DNA of 64,000 nt from Megalobrama amblycephala. Taxonomy: Eukaryota > Chordata > Actinopteri > Cypriniformes > Xenocyprididae. Both the position numbers and the translations under genes were made by a program. The DNA lies in contig NC_063058.1 in NCBI RefSeq assembly GCF_018812025.1, positions 23,219,797-23,283,796 of the forward strand. The letters are read 5' to 3'. Under the pieces are notes generated by a model. It saw only the letters and a program-made list of their open reading frames with translations. It made no database searches and was not told the DNA's origin. Numbering within the stretch: the first letter of the stretch is position 1; the number at the start of each line of letters is the position of its first letter. Shown piece after piece: positions 49,301-52,809 of the stretch.

Positions 49301-49357
49301 CATACCATTAGAGATCATCAGCAGTATTGACATAATAATGTAATTATGTAGATTCAT
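934..49357 (-). CDS. Gene A: two V-type Ig domains plus about 11 transmembrane helices (3' end outside window)
   Basis: Spliced minus-strand gene. Exons: 49357-49306, 45375-45031, 44923-44567, 44406-44305, 31400-31299, 30746-30654, 28323-28249, 28101-27988, 27628-27473, 26963-26871, 19424-19326, 19172-19089, 9043-8966, 1255-1145, 1032-934. All have AG/GT borders, all 14 introns are phase 1, and the frame stays open for 653 codons. Layout by residue: signal peptide 1-17, V domain 19-132 (C40, W55, D108-x-G-x-Y-x-C114), V domain 134-251 (C156, W172, D227-x-G-x-Y-x-C233), TM1 258-281, then hydrophobic helices near 292, 328, 359, 394, 438, 473, 503, 533, 594 and 630. The Ig part resembles butyrophilin/MOG/B7-like molecules, which are cell-surface immune regulators; ligand unknown. 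The polytopic body is not the usual single TM plus B30.2 layout. Mouse Skint proteins (Ig plus three TMs) are the nearest precedent I know; homology is not shown. Extra phase-1 exons in long introns cannot be excluded. No stop codon is visible within the window. Confidence 0.8.
1145..1255 (-). CDS. Gene A exon 14: helix 10
   Basis: 111-nt phase 1-1 exon, acceptor GTTTTAG, donor A|GTGAGT. It encodes [10 protein letters not shown] and a helix [20 protein letters not shown] followed by TELILTT. Gene B has the same exon with five base differences, three of them amino-acid changes (I to T, L to F, S to A). Confidence 0.8.
1304..1786. other. Gene A intron 14, unassigned part
   Basis: No gene seen. 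Contains a GC-richer patch at about 1490-1660 unlike its AT-rich surroundings; origin unknown. Confidence 0.4.
1787..2900. mobile_element. Foldback element with nested inverted repeats
   Basis: Perfect 26-bp inverted repeat at both ends (1787-1812 and 2875-2900, core GATATCATGATGTAC). A second inner inverted pair lies at 2091-2112 and about 2525-2548 (core CCTTGAACAAGTGAAAC). No coding capacity. A direct repeat (GTATTATTTGTAAC) lies at about 2609 and 2739. Confidence 0.65.
2901..3700 (-). mobile_element. L2/CR1-type LINE 3' fragment
   Basis: On the minus strand, RT C-terminal sequence ([26 protein letters not shown]) at 3699-3277, then a frameshift and [13 protein letters not shown] at 3270-3016. 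The 3' tail at 2901-2950 (TTAGTCATTTAGCAGACGC) is the widespread fish L2 tail. 5' truncated, dead. Confidence 0.75.
3800..4760 (+). other. Possible solo LTR or LTR fragment
   Basis: Holds promoter-like GC-rich sequence at 3950-4090, a short ORF (4087-4269) of no recognisable family, a TG-rich stretch and AATAAAACTTG at about 4428, an arrangement reminiscent of an LTR. Borders and target duplications were not found, so this is tentative. Confidence 0.25.
4761..5384. other. Intron sequence, unassigned
   Basis: No gene. A 24-bp perfect palindrome (GACAAAAATGAA/TTCATTTTTGTC) is centred at 5259/5260. Confidence 0.4.
5385..6195 (-). pseudogene. DIRS-like retroelement gag remnant, 3' half
   Basis: Minus-strand fragments include [20 protein letters not shown] at 5967 and downstream, then [15 protein letters not shown] and [19 protein letters not shown] in another frame. 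This pattern matches the ORF1/gag I associate with fish DIRS1-type tyrosine-recombinase retrotransposons. Several frameshifts. It continues the fragment at 8083-8640 after removal of the element at 6196-8082. Confidence 0.5.
6196..8082. mobile_element. DNA transposon (TIR CAGGGT...ACCCTG) splitting the DIRS gag
   Basis: 1887 bp with termini CAGGGTATCCGCGG and TAGAAACCCTG, flanked by ATCAA at 6191-6195 and 8083-8087. Interior is rich in GGCATTAAAAAGCATTAAA near both ends. No transposase ORF; non-autonomous. Superfamily not assigned. Confidence 0.65.
8083..8640 (-). pseudogene. DIRS-like retroelement gag remnant, 5' half
   Basis: ORF 8618-8328 begins [17 protein letters not shown] with [12 protein letters not shown] and [10 protein letters not shown], features of the N-terminal zinc-binding-like part of DIRS gag. 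It is followed by a Gln/acidic region towards 8090, then interrupted by the element at 6196-8082. Confidence 0.5.
8641..8871 (-). other. Probable terminal region of the DIRS-like element
   Basis: Non-coding sequence directly upstream of the gag start, with a TATA-like TTTTATACC and a CTCTAAGGGATGCAG block near 8820. It ends where the gene duplication segment begins. Inferred from position only. Confidence 0.3.
8872..9330. repeat. Duplicated gene segment around exon 13, copy A
   Basis: Matches 62770-63110 with small indels; contains exon 13 and both intron flanks. Between this and the 909 segment gene A has 7.7 kb while gene B has only about 2.3 kb, the difference being transposons. Confidence 0.85.
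8966..9043 (-). CDS. Gene A exon 13: hydrophilic linker
   Basis: 78-nt phase 1-1 exon in which [15 protein letters not shown] and TENQPSHSP can be read; donor G|GTAACA. The acceptor (TTTAAAAAG) is weak. An alternative acceptor 41 bases further in (GCTTACAG) would give a 37-nt exon with the wrong entry phase, so the long form is preferred. The copy in gene B differs by one synonymous base over 78, which supports coding status. Confidence 0.65.
9419..11113. mobile_element. TTAA-flanked TIR element (AGGATTAGTT) hosting a Tc1 copy
   Basis: Left end AGGATTAGTTTACTTTCAAA and right end TTTGAAAGCGAAATAATCCT form inverted repeats, each flanked by TTAA (9415-9418, 11114-11117). The inverted similarity extends inward (TTTACTCACCCTCAAGCCAT versus ATGGCTTGCGGGTGAGTAAA). 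TTAA duplication is the hallmark of piggyBac-type insertion. Non-coding apart from the Tc1 insert. Confidence 0.7.
9927..10999 (+). pseudogene. Tc1/mariner transposase relic
   Basis: ORF 10096-10755 encodes much of a Tc1-like DD34E transposase: [16 protein letters not shown] (first D), [12 protein letters not shown] (second D) and [15 protein letters not shown] (E). N-terminal HTH sequence is visible from 9940 ([10 protein letters not shown]) but in broken frames with stops near 10050-10100. A stop follows HLWVN and C-terminal sequence continues in another frame to about 10925. The right terminus near 10999 is recognisable, the left TIR is missing. Inactive. Confidence 0.85.
11118..11900. other. 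Gene A intron 12, unassigned part
   Basis: No gene seen; only short unsupported ORFs. Confidence 0.4.
12107..12319 (+). repeat. 5' LTR of the gypsy element
   Basis: 213 bp with inverted termini TGTGGT and ACCACA. Closely similar to the 3' LTR with a handful of substitutions and small indels. Confidence 0.9.
12439..13518 (+). pseudogene. gag: gypsy gag and start of protease
   Basis: Open frame from 12439 (an inner ATG at 12445 is also possible). Capsid-like N-terminal part ([17 protein letters not shown]), then two CCHC zinc knuckles ([14 protein letters not shown] and [14 protein letters not shown]), then a protease segment with active-site DTG (ELDTGCG). The frame is intact up to the inserted solo LTR at 13519. 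Confidence 0.9.
13519..14033 (+). mobile_element. Solo LTR of a second retroelement nested in the gypsy protease
   Basis: 515 bp starting TGTCACGA and ending CGTTACA, flanked by perfect 5-bp CTATT (13514-13518, 14034-14038). Internal TATAAAG at about 13690, a GCCTGTCT tandem at 13765-13798, and AATAAAACG at about 13988 give promoter and poly(A) signals. No internal coding region remains, so this is a solo LTR. Confidence 0.88.
14053..16886 (+). pseudogene. pol: gypsy pol (RT, RNase H, integrase)
   Basis: Three ORFs. 14053-14979: rest of protease and reverse transcriptase with [22 protein letters not shown] and the YLDD catalytic box. TAA at 14977 interrupts, then the same frame resumes at 15007 with the RT thumb and RNase H, where the usual first catalytic Asp is Ala ([14 protein letters not shown]). 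Integrase has the HHCC finger (LLHQSHAG ... CEECMKH) and the first catalytic Asp (IHVDYAGPF); the frame is lost after LVSDKAP and recovered at 16260 ([13 protein letters not shown] with the catalytic Glu). C-terminal GPKW...GPVSYTV is a GPY/F-like module. Non-functional. Confidence 0.9.
17191..17398 (+). repeat. 3' LTR of the gypsy element
   Basis: 208 bp starting TGTGGT and ending ACCATA, the last bases mutated from ACCACA. Differs from the 5' LTR by an expanded (TA)n and a deletion of TTTTGTGT near the end. Confidence 0.9.
17404..18409. other. Gene A intron 12, flank of gypsy element
   Basis: No gene. Probably the interior of the host element proposed at 11908-18503. Confidence 0.3.
19089..19172 (-). 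CDS. Gene A exon 12: helix 9
   Basis: 84-nt phase 1-1 exon, acceptor ATGTACAG, donor G|GTACGT. It encodes [20 protein letters not shown] followed by MELGSDL. Confidence 0.8.
19326..19424 (-). CDS. Gene A exon 11: helix 8
   Basis: 99-nt phase 1-1 exon, acceptor CTTTTTCAG, donor G|GTAGGA. The helix [19 protein letters not shown] carries an acidic residue in its middle; the exon ends with SSMKNET, where NET is a possible sequon. Confidence 0.8.
20650..20813 (+). mobile_element. tRNA-derived SINE relic with 28-T tail
   Basis: Box-A-like AGTCGAGTGGTAGAGC at 20661 and box-B-like GGTTCAAATCCC at 20702, followed by a run of 28 T at 20786-20813. Too diverged for a functional tRNA. Confidence 0.5.
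21522..22471. mobile_element. TTAA-flanked MITE family 1 (AGGTGCCCTAG), copy 1
   Basis: 950 bp with termini AGGTGCCCTAGAA and CTAGGGCACCT, flanked by TTAA on both sides. Closely similar to 51439-52377. No transposase. Confidence 0.8.
22955..23060 (-). mobile_element. Possible tRNA-derived SINE head
   Basis: Minus-strand box-B-like GAGTTCAAGTCCC (22998-23010) and a plausible tRNA-like fold upstream. No poly(A) tail recognised. Confidence 0.3.
23290..23721 (-). mobile_element. TTAA MITE family 2 (AGGTGCTACAGAGGAT), copy 1
   Basis: Reverse-oriented relative of 61958-62503. The end ATCCTCTGTAGCACCT is flanked by TTAA (23722-23725); the other end is decayed. GC-rich interior contrasts with the AT-rich surroundings. 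Confidence 0.65.
24476..25476. mobile_element. Foldback element, left end truncated
   Basis: Left part (TCAACCTTAATATTATAAAG, 24625) reappears inverted at about 25258-25280. The right end AGTTCACCC (as GGGTGAACTAACCCT) is followed by TTAA (25477-25480). The interior holds a duplicated block about 260 bp apart (CATCACTAGATATTGTTGAA at about 24931 and 25194). Confidence 0.6.
25663..26141 (+). mobile_element. Tc1/mariner-type element, 5' end only
   Basis: Starts CACTGAACAAAATTATAAA after TA, with the long leader I associate with a common fish Tc1-type family. A transposase start (ATGCCACAGATGTCGCAA at about 25960) leads into a frameshifted HTH region, then similarity stops at 26141. Dead. Confidence 0.6.
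26871..26963 (-). CDS. Gene A exon 10: helix 7
   Basis: 93-nt phase 1-1 exon, acceptor GCTTTTCAG, donor T|GTAAGT. It encodes KPKVFDG, the helix [16 protein letters not shown] and a basic flank IRKREKS. Confidence 0.8.
27035..27294. mobile_element. Non-autonomous TIR element, copy 2
   Basis: 260 bp with termini GGTAACACTT and AAGTGTTACC. No coding capacity. It sits in gene A intron 9. Confidence 0.65.
27473..27628 (-). CDS. Gene A exon 9: loop and helix 6
   Basis: 156-nt phase 1-1 exon, the longest of the polytopic exons, acceptor GTATTACAG, donor G|GTTAGT. It encodes a polar loop ([14 protein letters not shown]) and a long aromatic-rich hydrophobic stretch ([18 protein letters not shown]). 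Confidence 0.8.
27988..28101 (-). CDS. Gene A exon 8: loop and helix 5
   Basis: 114-nt phase 1-1 exon, acceptor GTGAGACAG, donor C|GTGAGT. A charged segment ([15 protein letters not shown]) leads into a clear helix ([19 protein letters not shown]). Confidence 0.8.
28249..28323 (-). CDS. Gene A exon 7: helix 4
   Basis: 75-nt phase 1-1 exon, acceptor TTTTTACAG, donor G|GTTTGT. It encodes NIRRWIKSS followed by the hydrophobic [15 protein letters not shown]. It is short and would be the weakest single call, but its phase and hydrophobicity fit the chain. Confidence 0.65.
28553..29778. mobile_element. Non-autonomous TIR element (TATGTGACCCTGGACC)
   Basis: About 1.2 kb; left ATATGTGACCCTGGACCACA, right TGTGGTCCAGCGTCACATAT. 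No transposase. Contains a 60-bp (AT)n at 28979-29038. It lies in gene A intron 6. Confidence 0.7.
28979..29038. repeat. (AT)n microsatellite
   Basis: About 30 AT units. Confidence 0.95.
30391..30440. repeat. (AT)n microsatellite
   Basis: About 25 uninterrupted AT units. Confidence 0.95.
30611..30653. repeat. (CA)n microsatellite forming a splice donor
   Basis: About 21 CA units directly abutting gene A exon 6; read on the minus strand its first GT is the 5' splice site. Confidence 0.9.
30654..30746 (-). CDS. Gene A exon 6: helix 3, donor inside a (GT)n microsatellite
   Basis: 93-nt phase 1-1 exon with acceptor TTAATTTTAG. The frame compatible with its neighbours gives a hydrophobic segment ([14 protein letters not shown]) ending KDFP. 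A longer unspliced ORF exists in another frame but breaks the phase chain and is not hydrophobic. The donor GT is the first repeat of a (GT)n run on the coding strand. Confidence 0.7.
30902..31271. mobile_element. Tdr/Tc1-type non-autonomous element
   Basis: Left CAGTGCATCCGGAAAGTATT, right AATACTTTCCTGGATGCGCTG, flanked by TA on both sides. 370 bp. Inside is a short piece beginning TAGGGCTGAACGATTTTGG, a different element. It ends 27 bp from gene A exon 5's donor. Confidence 0.75.
31299..31400 (-). CDS. Gene A exon 5: helix 2
   Basis: 102-nt phase 1-1 exon (acceptor CCATTTCAG, donor G|GTGAGT). It codes TTARKHVG followed by a hydrophobic stretch with [15 protein letters not shown] and ends IE. 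It joins in frame to exon 4 and exon 6. Confidence 0.75.
32074..32936. mobile_element. Repeat beginning CAGGGGCCGTATTCAC
   Basis: The start (GGGGCCGTATTCACAAAACA, CTCCTAACT, TTAGGAG) is a widespread fish DNA-element end. No matching right end found before the insertion at 32941. Confidence 0.45.
32726..32822. repeat. 35-bp tandem repeat, about 2.7 copies
   Basis: Unit contains CTTTATTTGAATATGGCAAC; starts at about 32731, 32766 and 32801. Confidence 0.85.
32941..33694. mobile_element. TTAA-flanked long foldback element, copy 1
   Basis: 754 bp. Arms are inverted repeats nearly to the centre (AGGATTAGTT..., GTCATCCAAGATGTTCATGT, GATACCAGA) and the element is flanked by TTAA (32937-32940, 33695-33698). 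Non-coding; ORFs on both strands are hairpin shadows. Confidence 0.8.
33700..34250. other. Gene A intron 4, unassigned part
   Basis: No gene. TTCTTTTCCAAAACGC near 34035 recurs inverted near 41167, so part is repetitive. Confidence 0.35.
34251..34560. repeat. Tandem duplication, period about 176 bp
   Basis: 34251-34390 and 34427-34560 align in direct orientation (CATCTAGAATCTCAGTA, GTTTTAAACAGTTTACTGAA, ATCGCCTGA, ACGAGGCGAG). The first copy carries a (CA)n run that the second lacks. Confidence 0.8.
34803..36815. mobile_element. TIR element (CATAGACTGTAAAA)
   Basis: Left CATAGACTGTAAAAAAATATGG, right inverted equivalent CATTTCTTTTACTGTCTATG. About 2.0 kb, no transposase ORF, includes (TA)n at 36011-36075 and a CpG-rich left part with CGTGACGTCACCC. 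Confidence 0.6.
36011..36075. repeat. (TA)n microsatellite, interrupted
   Basis: About 65 bp, followed by a (TG)n stretch. Confidence 0.9.
37066..37402. mobile_element. Short MITE (CTATAGACCTTAT)
   Basis: 337 bp with inverted ends CTATAGACCTTAT and ATAAGGTCTATAG. A 66-aa ORF inside has no recognised family. Confidence 0.7.
38218..39775. mobile_element. hAT-type element with perfect 8-bp target duplication
   Basis: 1558 bp. Left sub-terminal CAACTGGCGGCCCGCGGGCC, right GTTGATGACCCCTG. Flanked by GTCTATGG at 38210-38217 and 39776-39783; an 8-bp duplication is diagnostic of hAT. No transposase. Contains the minisatellite at 38755-38866. Confidence 0.8.
38755..38866. repeat. Minisatellite, 21/22-bp alternating unit
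   Basis: Five units of ATTTAAATAAAGAAAAACGA type, alternating five and six A before CGA. Confidence 0.9.
39784..41300. other. Gene A intron 4, unassigned repeat-like DNA
   Basis: No gene. Starts with sequence continuous with 38160-38217 once the hAT copy is removed, so it is part of another element ending ACAGTCTATGG. Confidence 0.35.
41301..42124. mobile_element. TA-flanked TIR element with long inverted arms
   Basis: 824 bp; ends CAGTTTTTTACAG and GTAAAAAAACCCTG, each flanked by TA. The arms share AGGACACATTTCTCAATACT and AAACTCTTCACACAG in inverted sense. Non-coding. Confidence 0.75.
42125..43035. other. Gene A intron 4, unassigned
   Basis: No gene supported. Short (AT)n at about 42430-42452. 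Confidence 0.35.
43036..43334. mobile_element. Short MITE (CTGCGTTCATG)
   Basis: About 300 bp with inverted ends GCGTTCATGCCAC and GTGACATGAACGC. Non-coding. Confidence 0.6.
43335..44304. other. Gene A intron 4, part next to TM1 exon
   Basis: No gene supported; a 116-aa minus ORF (44291-43941) has no recognisable domain and overlaps the intron only. Confidence 0.35.
44305..44406 (-). CDS. Gene A exon 4: membrane-proximal stalk and TM1
   Basis: 102-nt phase 1-1 exon, acceptor TTTCATTCAG, donor G|GTATGT. It encodes a short LSTSH stalk, a strongly hydrophobic helix ([20 protein letters not shown]) and a basic stop-transfer (CRSKDK). Alone it would make a normal type-I receptor. It is followed by a 12.9-kb intron before the polytopic part, so an isoform ending soon after this exon is conceivable. 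Confidence 0.85.
44567..44923 (-). CDS. Gene A exon 3: second V-type Ig domain
   Basis: 357-nt phase 1-1 exon, acceptor TTCTTGCAG, donor G|GTGAGT. It encodes residues 134-251 with [29 protein letters not shown] and EDKGVYTC. It is clearly a sister of the first domain rather than a C-type membrane-proximal domain as in butyrophilins, so the receptor head is V-V. Sequons: NHS (141), NFS (215), NAT (243). The long ORF here runs a few codons into the intron; the splice site at 44567 is preferred because of the GTGAGT donor and phase. Confidence 0.9.
45031..45375 (-). CDS. Gene A exon 2: first V-type Ig domain
   Basis: 345-nt phase 1-1 exon with acceptor CTGTTAG and donor G|GTAAGC. It encodes residues 19-132. 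B-strand Cys (LPCSVDS), C-strand Trp (VEWRRTD), the motif [14 protein letters not shown] and EDKGIYSC make a complete V-set fold of the MOG/butyrophilin type. NFS at 96-98 is an N-glycosylation sequon. The domain follows the signal peptide directly, so it would be membrane distal. Confidence 0.9.
45376..46235. other. Gene A intron 1, proximal part
   Basis: No gene. 45770-45845 (GCGATTAAAGCGATATT...CGATAAATTG...TAACCCTA) resembles the end of a fish hAT-like repeat. Confidence 0.3.
46236..46309. repeat. (AT)n/(AC)n microsatellite
   Basis: Compound repeat with one AATATT interruption. Confidence 0.9.
46405..48060 (-). mobile_element. L2-like LINE fragment interrupted by the foldback at 47205-47974
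   Basis: Minus-strand ORF 47007-46405 begins with the catalytic box of a LINE RT ([12 protein letters not shown]), lacks a stretch by internal deletion, then shows [28 protein letters not shown] and [14 protein letters not shown] sequence upstream continues at 47010-47200 and, past the foldback, from 47979 (complement of ACCATTCAAGGGCAGC). Inactive. Confidence 0.75.
47205..47974. mobile_element. TTAA-flanked long foldback element, copy 2
   Basis: 770 bp with near-perfect arms over most of its length, including TAGGGAAGGCGTAGGACATT and its complement near the centre. Flanked by TTAA (47201-47204, 47975-47978). Removing it with one TTAA restores a continuous LINE sequence, giving the empty site. 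Confidence 0.88.
48430..49170 (-). mobile_element. L1/Tx1-type LINE ORF1 remnant
   Basis: Broken minus-strand frames: an N-terminal part ending SASRMNSA (49153-48947), a middle with [20 protein letters not shown] and [13 protein letters not shown] (48890-48678), and a CCHC knuckle [17 protein letters not shown] (48600s). This order fits ORF1 of fish Tx1-like LINEs. It ends only about 140 bp downstream of gene A exon 1. Confidence 0.6.
49270..49301. repeat. (TAA)n microsatellite at gene A exon 1 donor
   Basis: Begins 4 bases inside the intron. Confidence 0.85.
49306..49357 (-). CDS. Gene A exon 1: start codon and signal peptide
   Basis: The exon reads from ATG at 49357 for 17 codons plus one base, with donor G|GTATGTATT. 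The peptide begins MNLHNYII and continues with a hydrophobic core (SILLMI) typical of a signal peptide. The leftover G joins the GC of the next exon to give glycine, followed directly by the first V domain, which is why this start is chosen. A 32-bp (TAA)n tract starts just inside the intron. No convincing promoter was found upstream; an untranslated 5' exon is possible because a poly-T/CAG sits about 20 bases upstream on the coding strand. Confidence 0.75.
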
Positions 49358-51434
49358 CTTGAAATAAAAATATATATCTGAAAAAATCATCTCCGCAATA
49401 AATGAATGTAAAAAGACAAAATGTTCATGAGAGATTCATGTTCATGAGACATCTGCAAAGCTTTTACTTTTAGTTTTTTATAACACACATAGCACAAATA
49501 TATAACTAGGTCAGGTCAATGAATATGATCAGGTTAAATATTACCTTTTTACACATCAACATGACATCACTTGCACAAACATGCAGAATAGAATGCTTCA
49601 TAAGTCTATGGATACATACAGTTTGAATGTATGTTTAAACATTTCATATGTGGATTTAAGATCATACCTGAAACATCTTTATGGTAGGATGTGTGAAATG
49701 TCACATCAGTATTTGCAGACTAGAGAAAGATTGTTGCTTTTGATCTCAATCTAAACTGTAAATTAAAAGTTAACTGAATGCCACAAAGAGAACAATGGAC
49801 TGGGTTTACAAAATGGACTTTAACCCAGACTGGCCTGTCACAAAAGGCTCACAGACACTTGACCATCCTTTTGAAACACCTGTTATCACACTTCCCTATA
49901 AAACCATAAAAAAATGACAGCACAGTAGCTATTGTTCTACACCAGTGCAGTACTGTTTTATTAAGAACTACAGAAAAAAAAAAAAATTCACTGAAATACT
50001 GGCTGCTTCCAAAGGAGGTTTTCCTGCCTTCACCATGAATGTTTCTTTAACCTAGGGTAAACAGTACTAGAAAACAGTAAACAGTCTAGTAAACAGTTTT
50101 TAGATCAATTGCTCCCATCAAGTCACCTTTATTTATATAGCAAAAACAGTGATGTCATCGTCCAGGGCAGCATTTCCCAAAAGCATTGTAAGCTTTACTT
50201 GTGAAGTATTTCCACACCTCTGAGGCTGACATTGTTTCTGCTGCTGCCGCCGGTGTCTCTGTGCACGGAAAATTCTGTCAGTTACGTCACGTGAGGTTTT
50301 GGTCTTTGGTATCGGGGGTATTTTTATGAGTACGAGTACAAGTACATGAGCTTGCTATCAGCCTGATACCGATCGGTGCATCCCTAATTTTAATTACTGC
50401 AAGTTTTGTTTTTTGCCTACCTTGAGTTCAAAAGGTGAAATAGAATATAACAACTTCAGGAATCATTAAAATTTCTCATTACATTAAACATTATCAGGAA
50501 AGTTTTCATTTGAGAATATGATAAACAGAACAGTGGCGTAAAGAGTATCACGCATGCTCATGACAGAAAGAGGTTCAATCCCTTGATAAATGTGTGTATG
50601 AAGTTGAGTTAAAATAAAATATGAATGTCATTTCTAAAAGCAGTTATCTGAAAGATTGAAAGTCATTTTATGGATCAGTTTATGTACACTTTAAAAATGC
50701 TGTTTTTTTTTTCTCATTTGTTTTTTAACCCAAATGCTGGGTTCAGCTTGCTGGGTCATTTTATTGTTTTTTTAAAACATTTTTACCCAGTGCTGGGTAG
50801 TTTTTCTGTAGCTCAGCTGCTGGGTCATTTTCACCATCAAGACAAATGAGCAACCACCTCACATACCAACTCAGCGCAACCCAATGTTGGGTAGACCGTG
50901 CCACTGGATACATTTGTCAATGGCCATTTTGCCTTCTGTTCTGAGAGAAAACGTCCTGAAGAACTTCTTAAATTAAATTATGGTGTGTATTACATTGTAT
51001 TCCTATCAAATTATTACTGTACAAATAGGAAACCATCTGTAGTCTCATTTTATTTTTTTATTACATGTATGTCAATGCTAACGTTTGCTTGGGACGGTAA
51101 CACAGCATTCACCAGATCTGTTCGTGCAGTTAGACAACGAATACAGTCAGTCACAAGTGATCCACACTCCAATCTATAAGGGGCACGCGTGGTAATGCAA
51201 TGTTGTTTGCTAACTGCCAAAATAGGAAAAAGCACAGAAGAAGAACAGACAATCTAGATATGTGTGTAATCCCTCAACCAGTGTTTCAACTGCAGATAAA
51301 ACAGCTTAAGAATAATACCTCACATAGAATATTTACCTCAGGCAAGTCATTTAGTGTCCACAGCATGTTAGTTCACTAGAGAAATTAACTCTAGAGGGGA
51401 GCATTTTACTAAATATATGCTTAAATATAATAGC
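49358..51434. other. Intergenic region upstream of gene A
   Basis: Should hold gene A's promoter and 5' UTR. No TATA or conserved control site could be supported. 50730-50900 carries repeated GCTGGGT/ACCCAG words (ACCCAGTGCTGGGT, ACCCAATGTTGGGT), probably a decayed TIR repeat. Confidence 0.4.
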
Positions 51435-51438
51435 TTAA

Positions 51439-52377
51439 AGGTGCCCTAGAACCCTTTTTCACAAGATGTAATATAAGTCTAAGGTGTCCCCTGAATGTGT
51501 CTGTGAAGTTTCAGCTCAGAATACCCCATACATTTTTTAATTATTTAATTTTTTAACTGCCTATTTTGGGGCGTAATTAAAAATGCGCCGATTCAGCGCG
51601 CGTCCCCTTTAAATGCTCATGCTCCCCGCCCCCAAGCTCGCAACTCTATAATACATTGCATAAACAAAGTTCACACAGCTAATATAACCCTCAAAATGGA
51701 TCTTTACAAAGTGTTCGTCATGCAGCATGTCTAATCATGTGAGTATAGTATTTATTTGGATGTTTACATTTGATTCTGAATGAGTTTGAGGCTGTGCTCC
51801 GTGGCTAAAGCTAACATTACACACTGCTGGAGAGATTTATAAAGAATGAAGTTGTGTTTATGAATTATACAGACTGCAAGTGTTTAAAAATGAAAATAAC
51901 GACAGTCTTGTCTCTGTGAATACAGTGAGAATCGATGGTAACTTTAACCACATTTGACAGTACATTAGCAACGTGCTAACGAAACATTTAGAAAGACAAT
52001 TTACAAATTTCACTAAAAATATCATGATATCATGGATCATGTCAGTTATTATTGCTCAATCTGCCATTTTTCGCTGTTGTCCTTGCTTGCTTACCTGCAT
52101 AAAGTCTATTGATTCGGCTGTGCTGCTCCAGACGTTAATACTGGCTTGTCTAATGCCTTGAACATGGGCTGGCATATGCAAATATTGGGGGCGTACATAT
52201 TAATGATCCCAACTGTTGTGTCACAGTCGGTGTTATGTTGAGATTAGCATGTTTTTCAGGTAAATTTACATAAGAATGAGGAAACAATGGTGTTTGAGAC
52301 TCACTGTATGTCATTTCCATGTACAGAACTCTAATTATTTAACAATGCCGAGGTAAATTTTCAATTCTAGGGCACCT
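51439..52377. mobile_element. TTAA-flanked MITE family 1, copy 2
   Basis: 939 bp, same orientation and termini as 21522-22471, flanked by TTAA (51435-51438, 52378-52381). Lies in the intergenic space between genes A and B. Confidence 0.8.
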
Positions 52378-52425
52378 TTAAATATTCATTAGGCCTTCCT
52401 GAATATATGTATTATATTCATTATA

Positions 52426-52427
<2 letters not shown>

Positions 52428-52475
<48 letters not shown>
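52428..52475. repeat. (AT)n microsatellite downstream of gene B
   Basis: About 23 AT units. The word TCTCTCCGGCCTTGTC occurs twice just beyond it (about 52480 and 52573). Confidence 0.9.
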
Positions 52476-52478
<3 letters not shown>

Positions 52479-52743
52479 TCTCTCCGGCCTTGTCACGCCC
52501 AAAGAGCCCCTGGAAGTACCACCTCCAGAGATCCACCATCGTGGTGAAATCCACTCCGTGCCCACAATAAAGCACTCTCTCCGGCCTTGTCTGCCCCCAT
52601 GGGGTCCTCTCAATCCAGAGGGCCATTGGGAAGCATATCTGGCACTCGCAGTGAACCAAGTTTACAAAGAGTATTATATTAATGTCTCTATAGAATCATA
52701 CAAACAAAGTGGGATAAGTCTGGTAAAAGTTTTTTTTTTTCTC

Positions 52744-52809
52744 TCATGTTTGTGGGATTAAAGAATCAGGTGCAGAAAGTGGCTTCATTTCATGCGCTCC
52801 CCCTGCAGT
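52744..52809 (-). CDS. Gene B terminal exon with stop codon
   Basis: 66 nt from acceptor CTTCAATACAG to TGA, encoding 21 hydrophilic residues (TAGGAHEMKPLSAPDS...). The match of phase 0 exit and entry between this and the previous exon is the main support. No canonical AATAAA was recognised nearby; the downstream sequence soon runs into an (AT)n tract. Confidence 0.6.
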   Translation of the reverse strand, partial: TAGGAHEMKPLSAPDSLIPQT

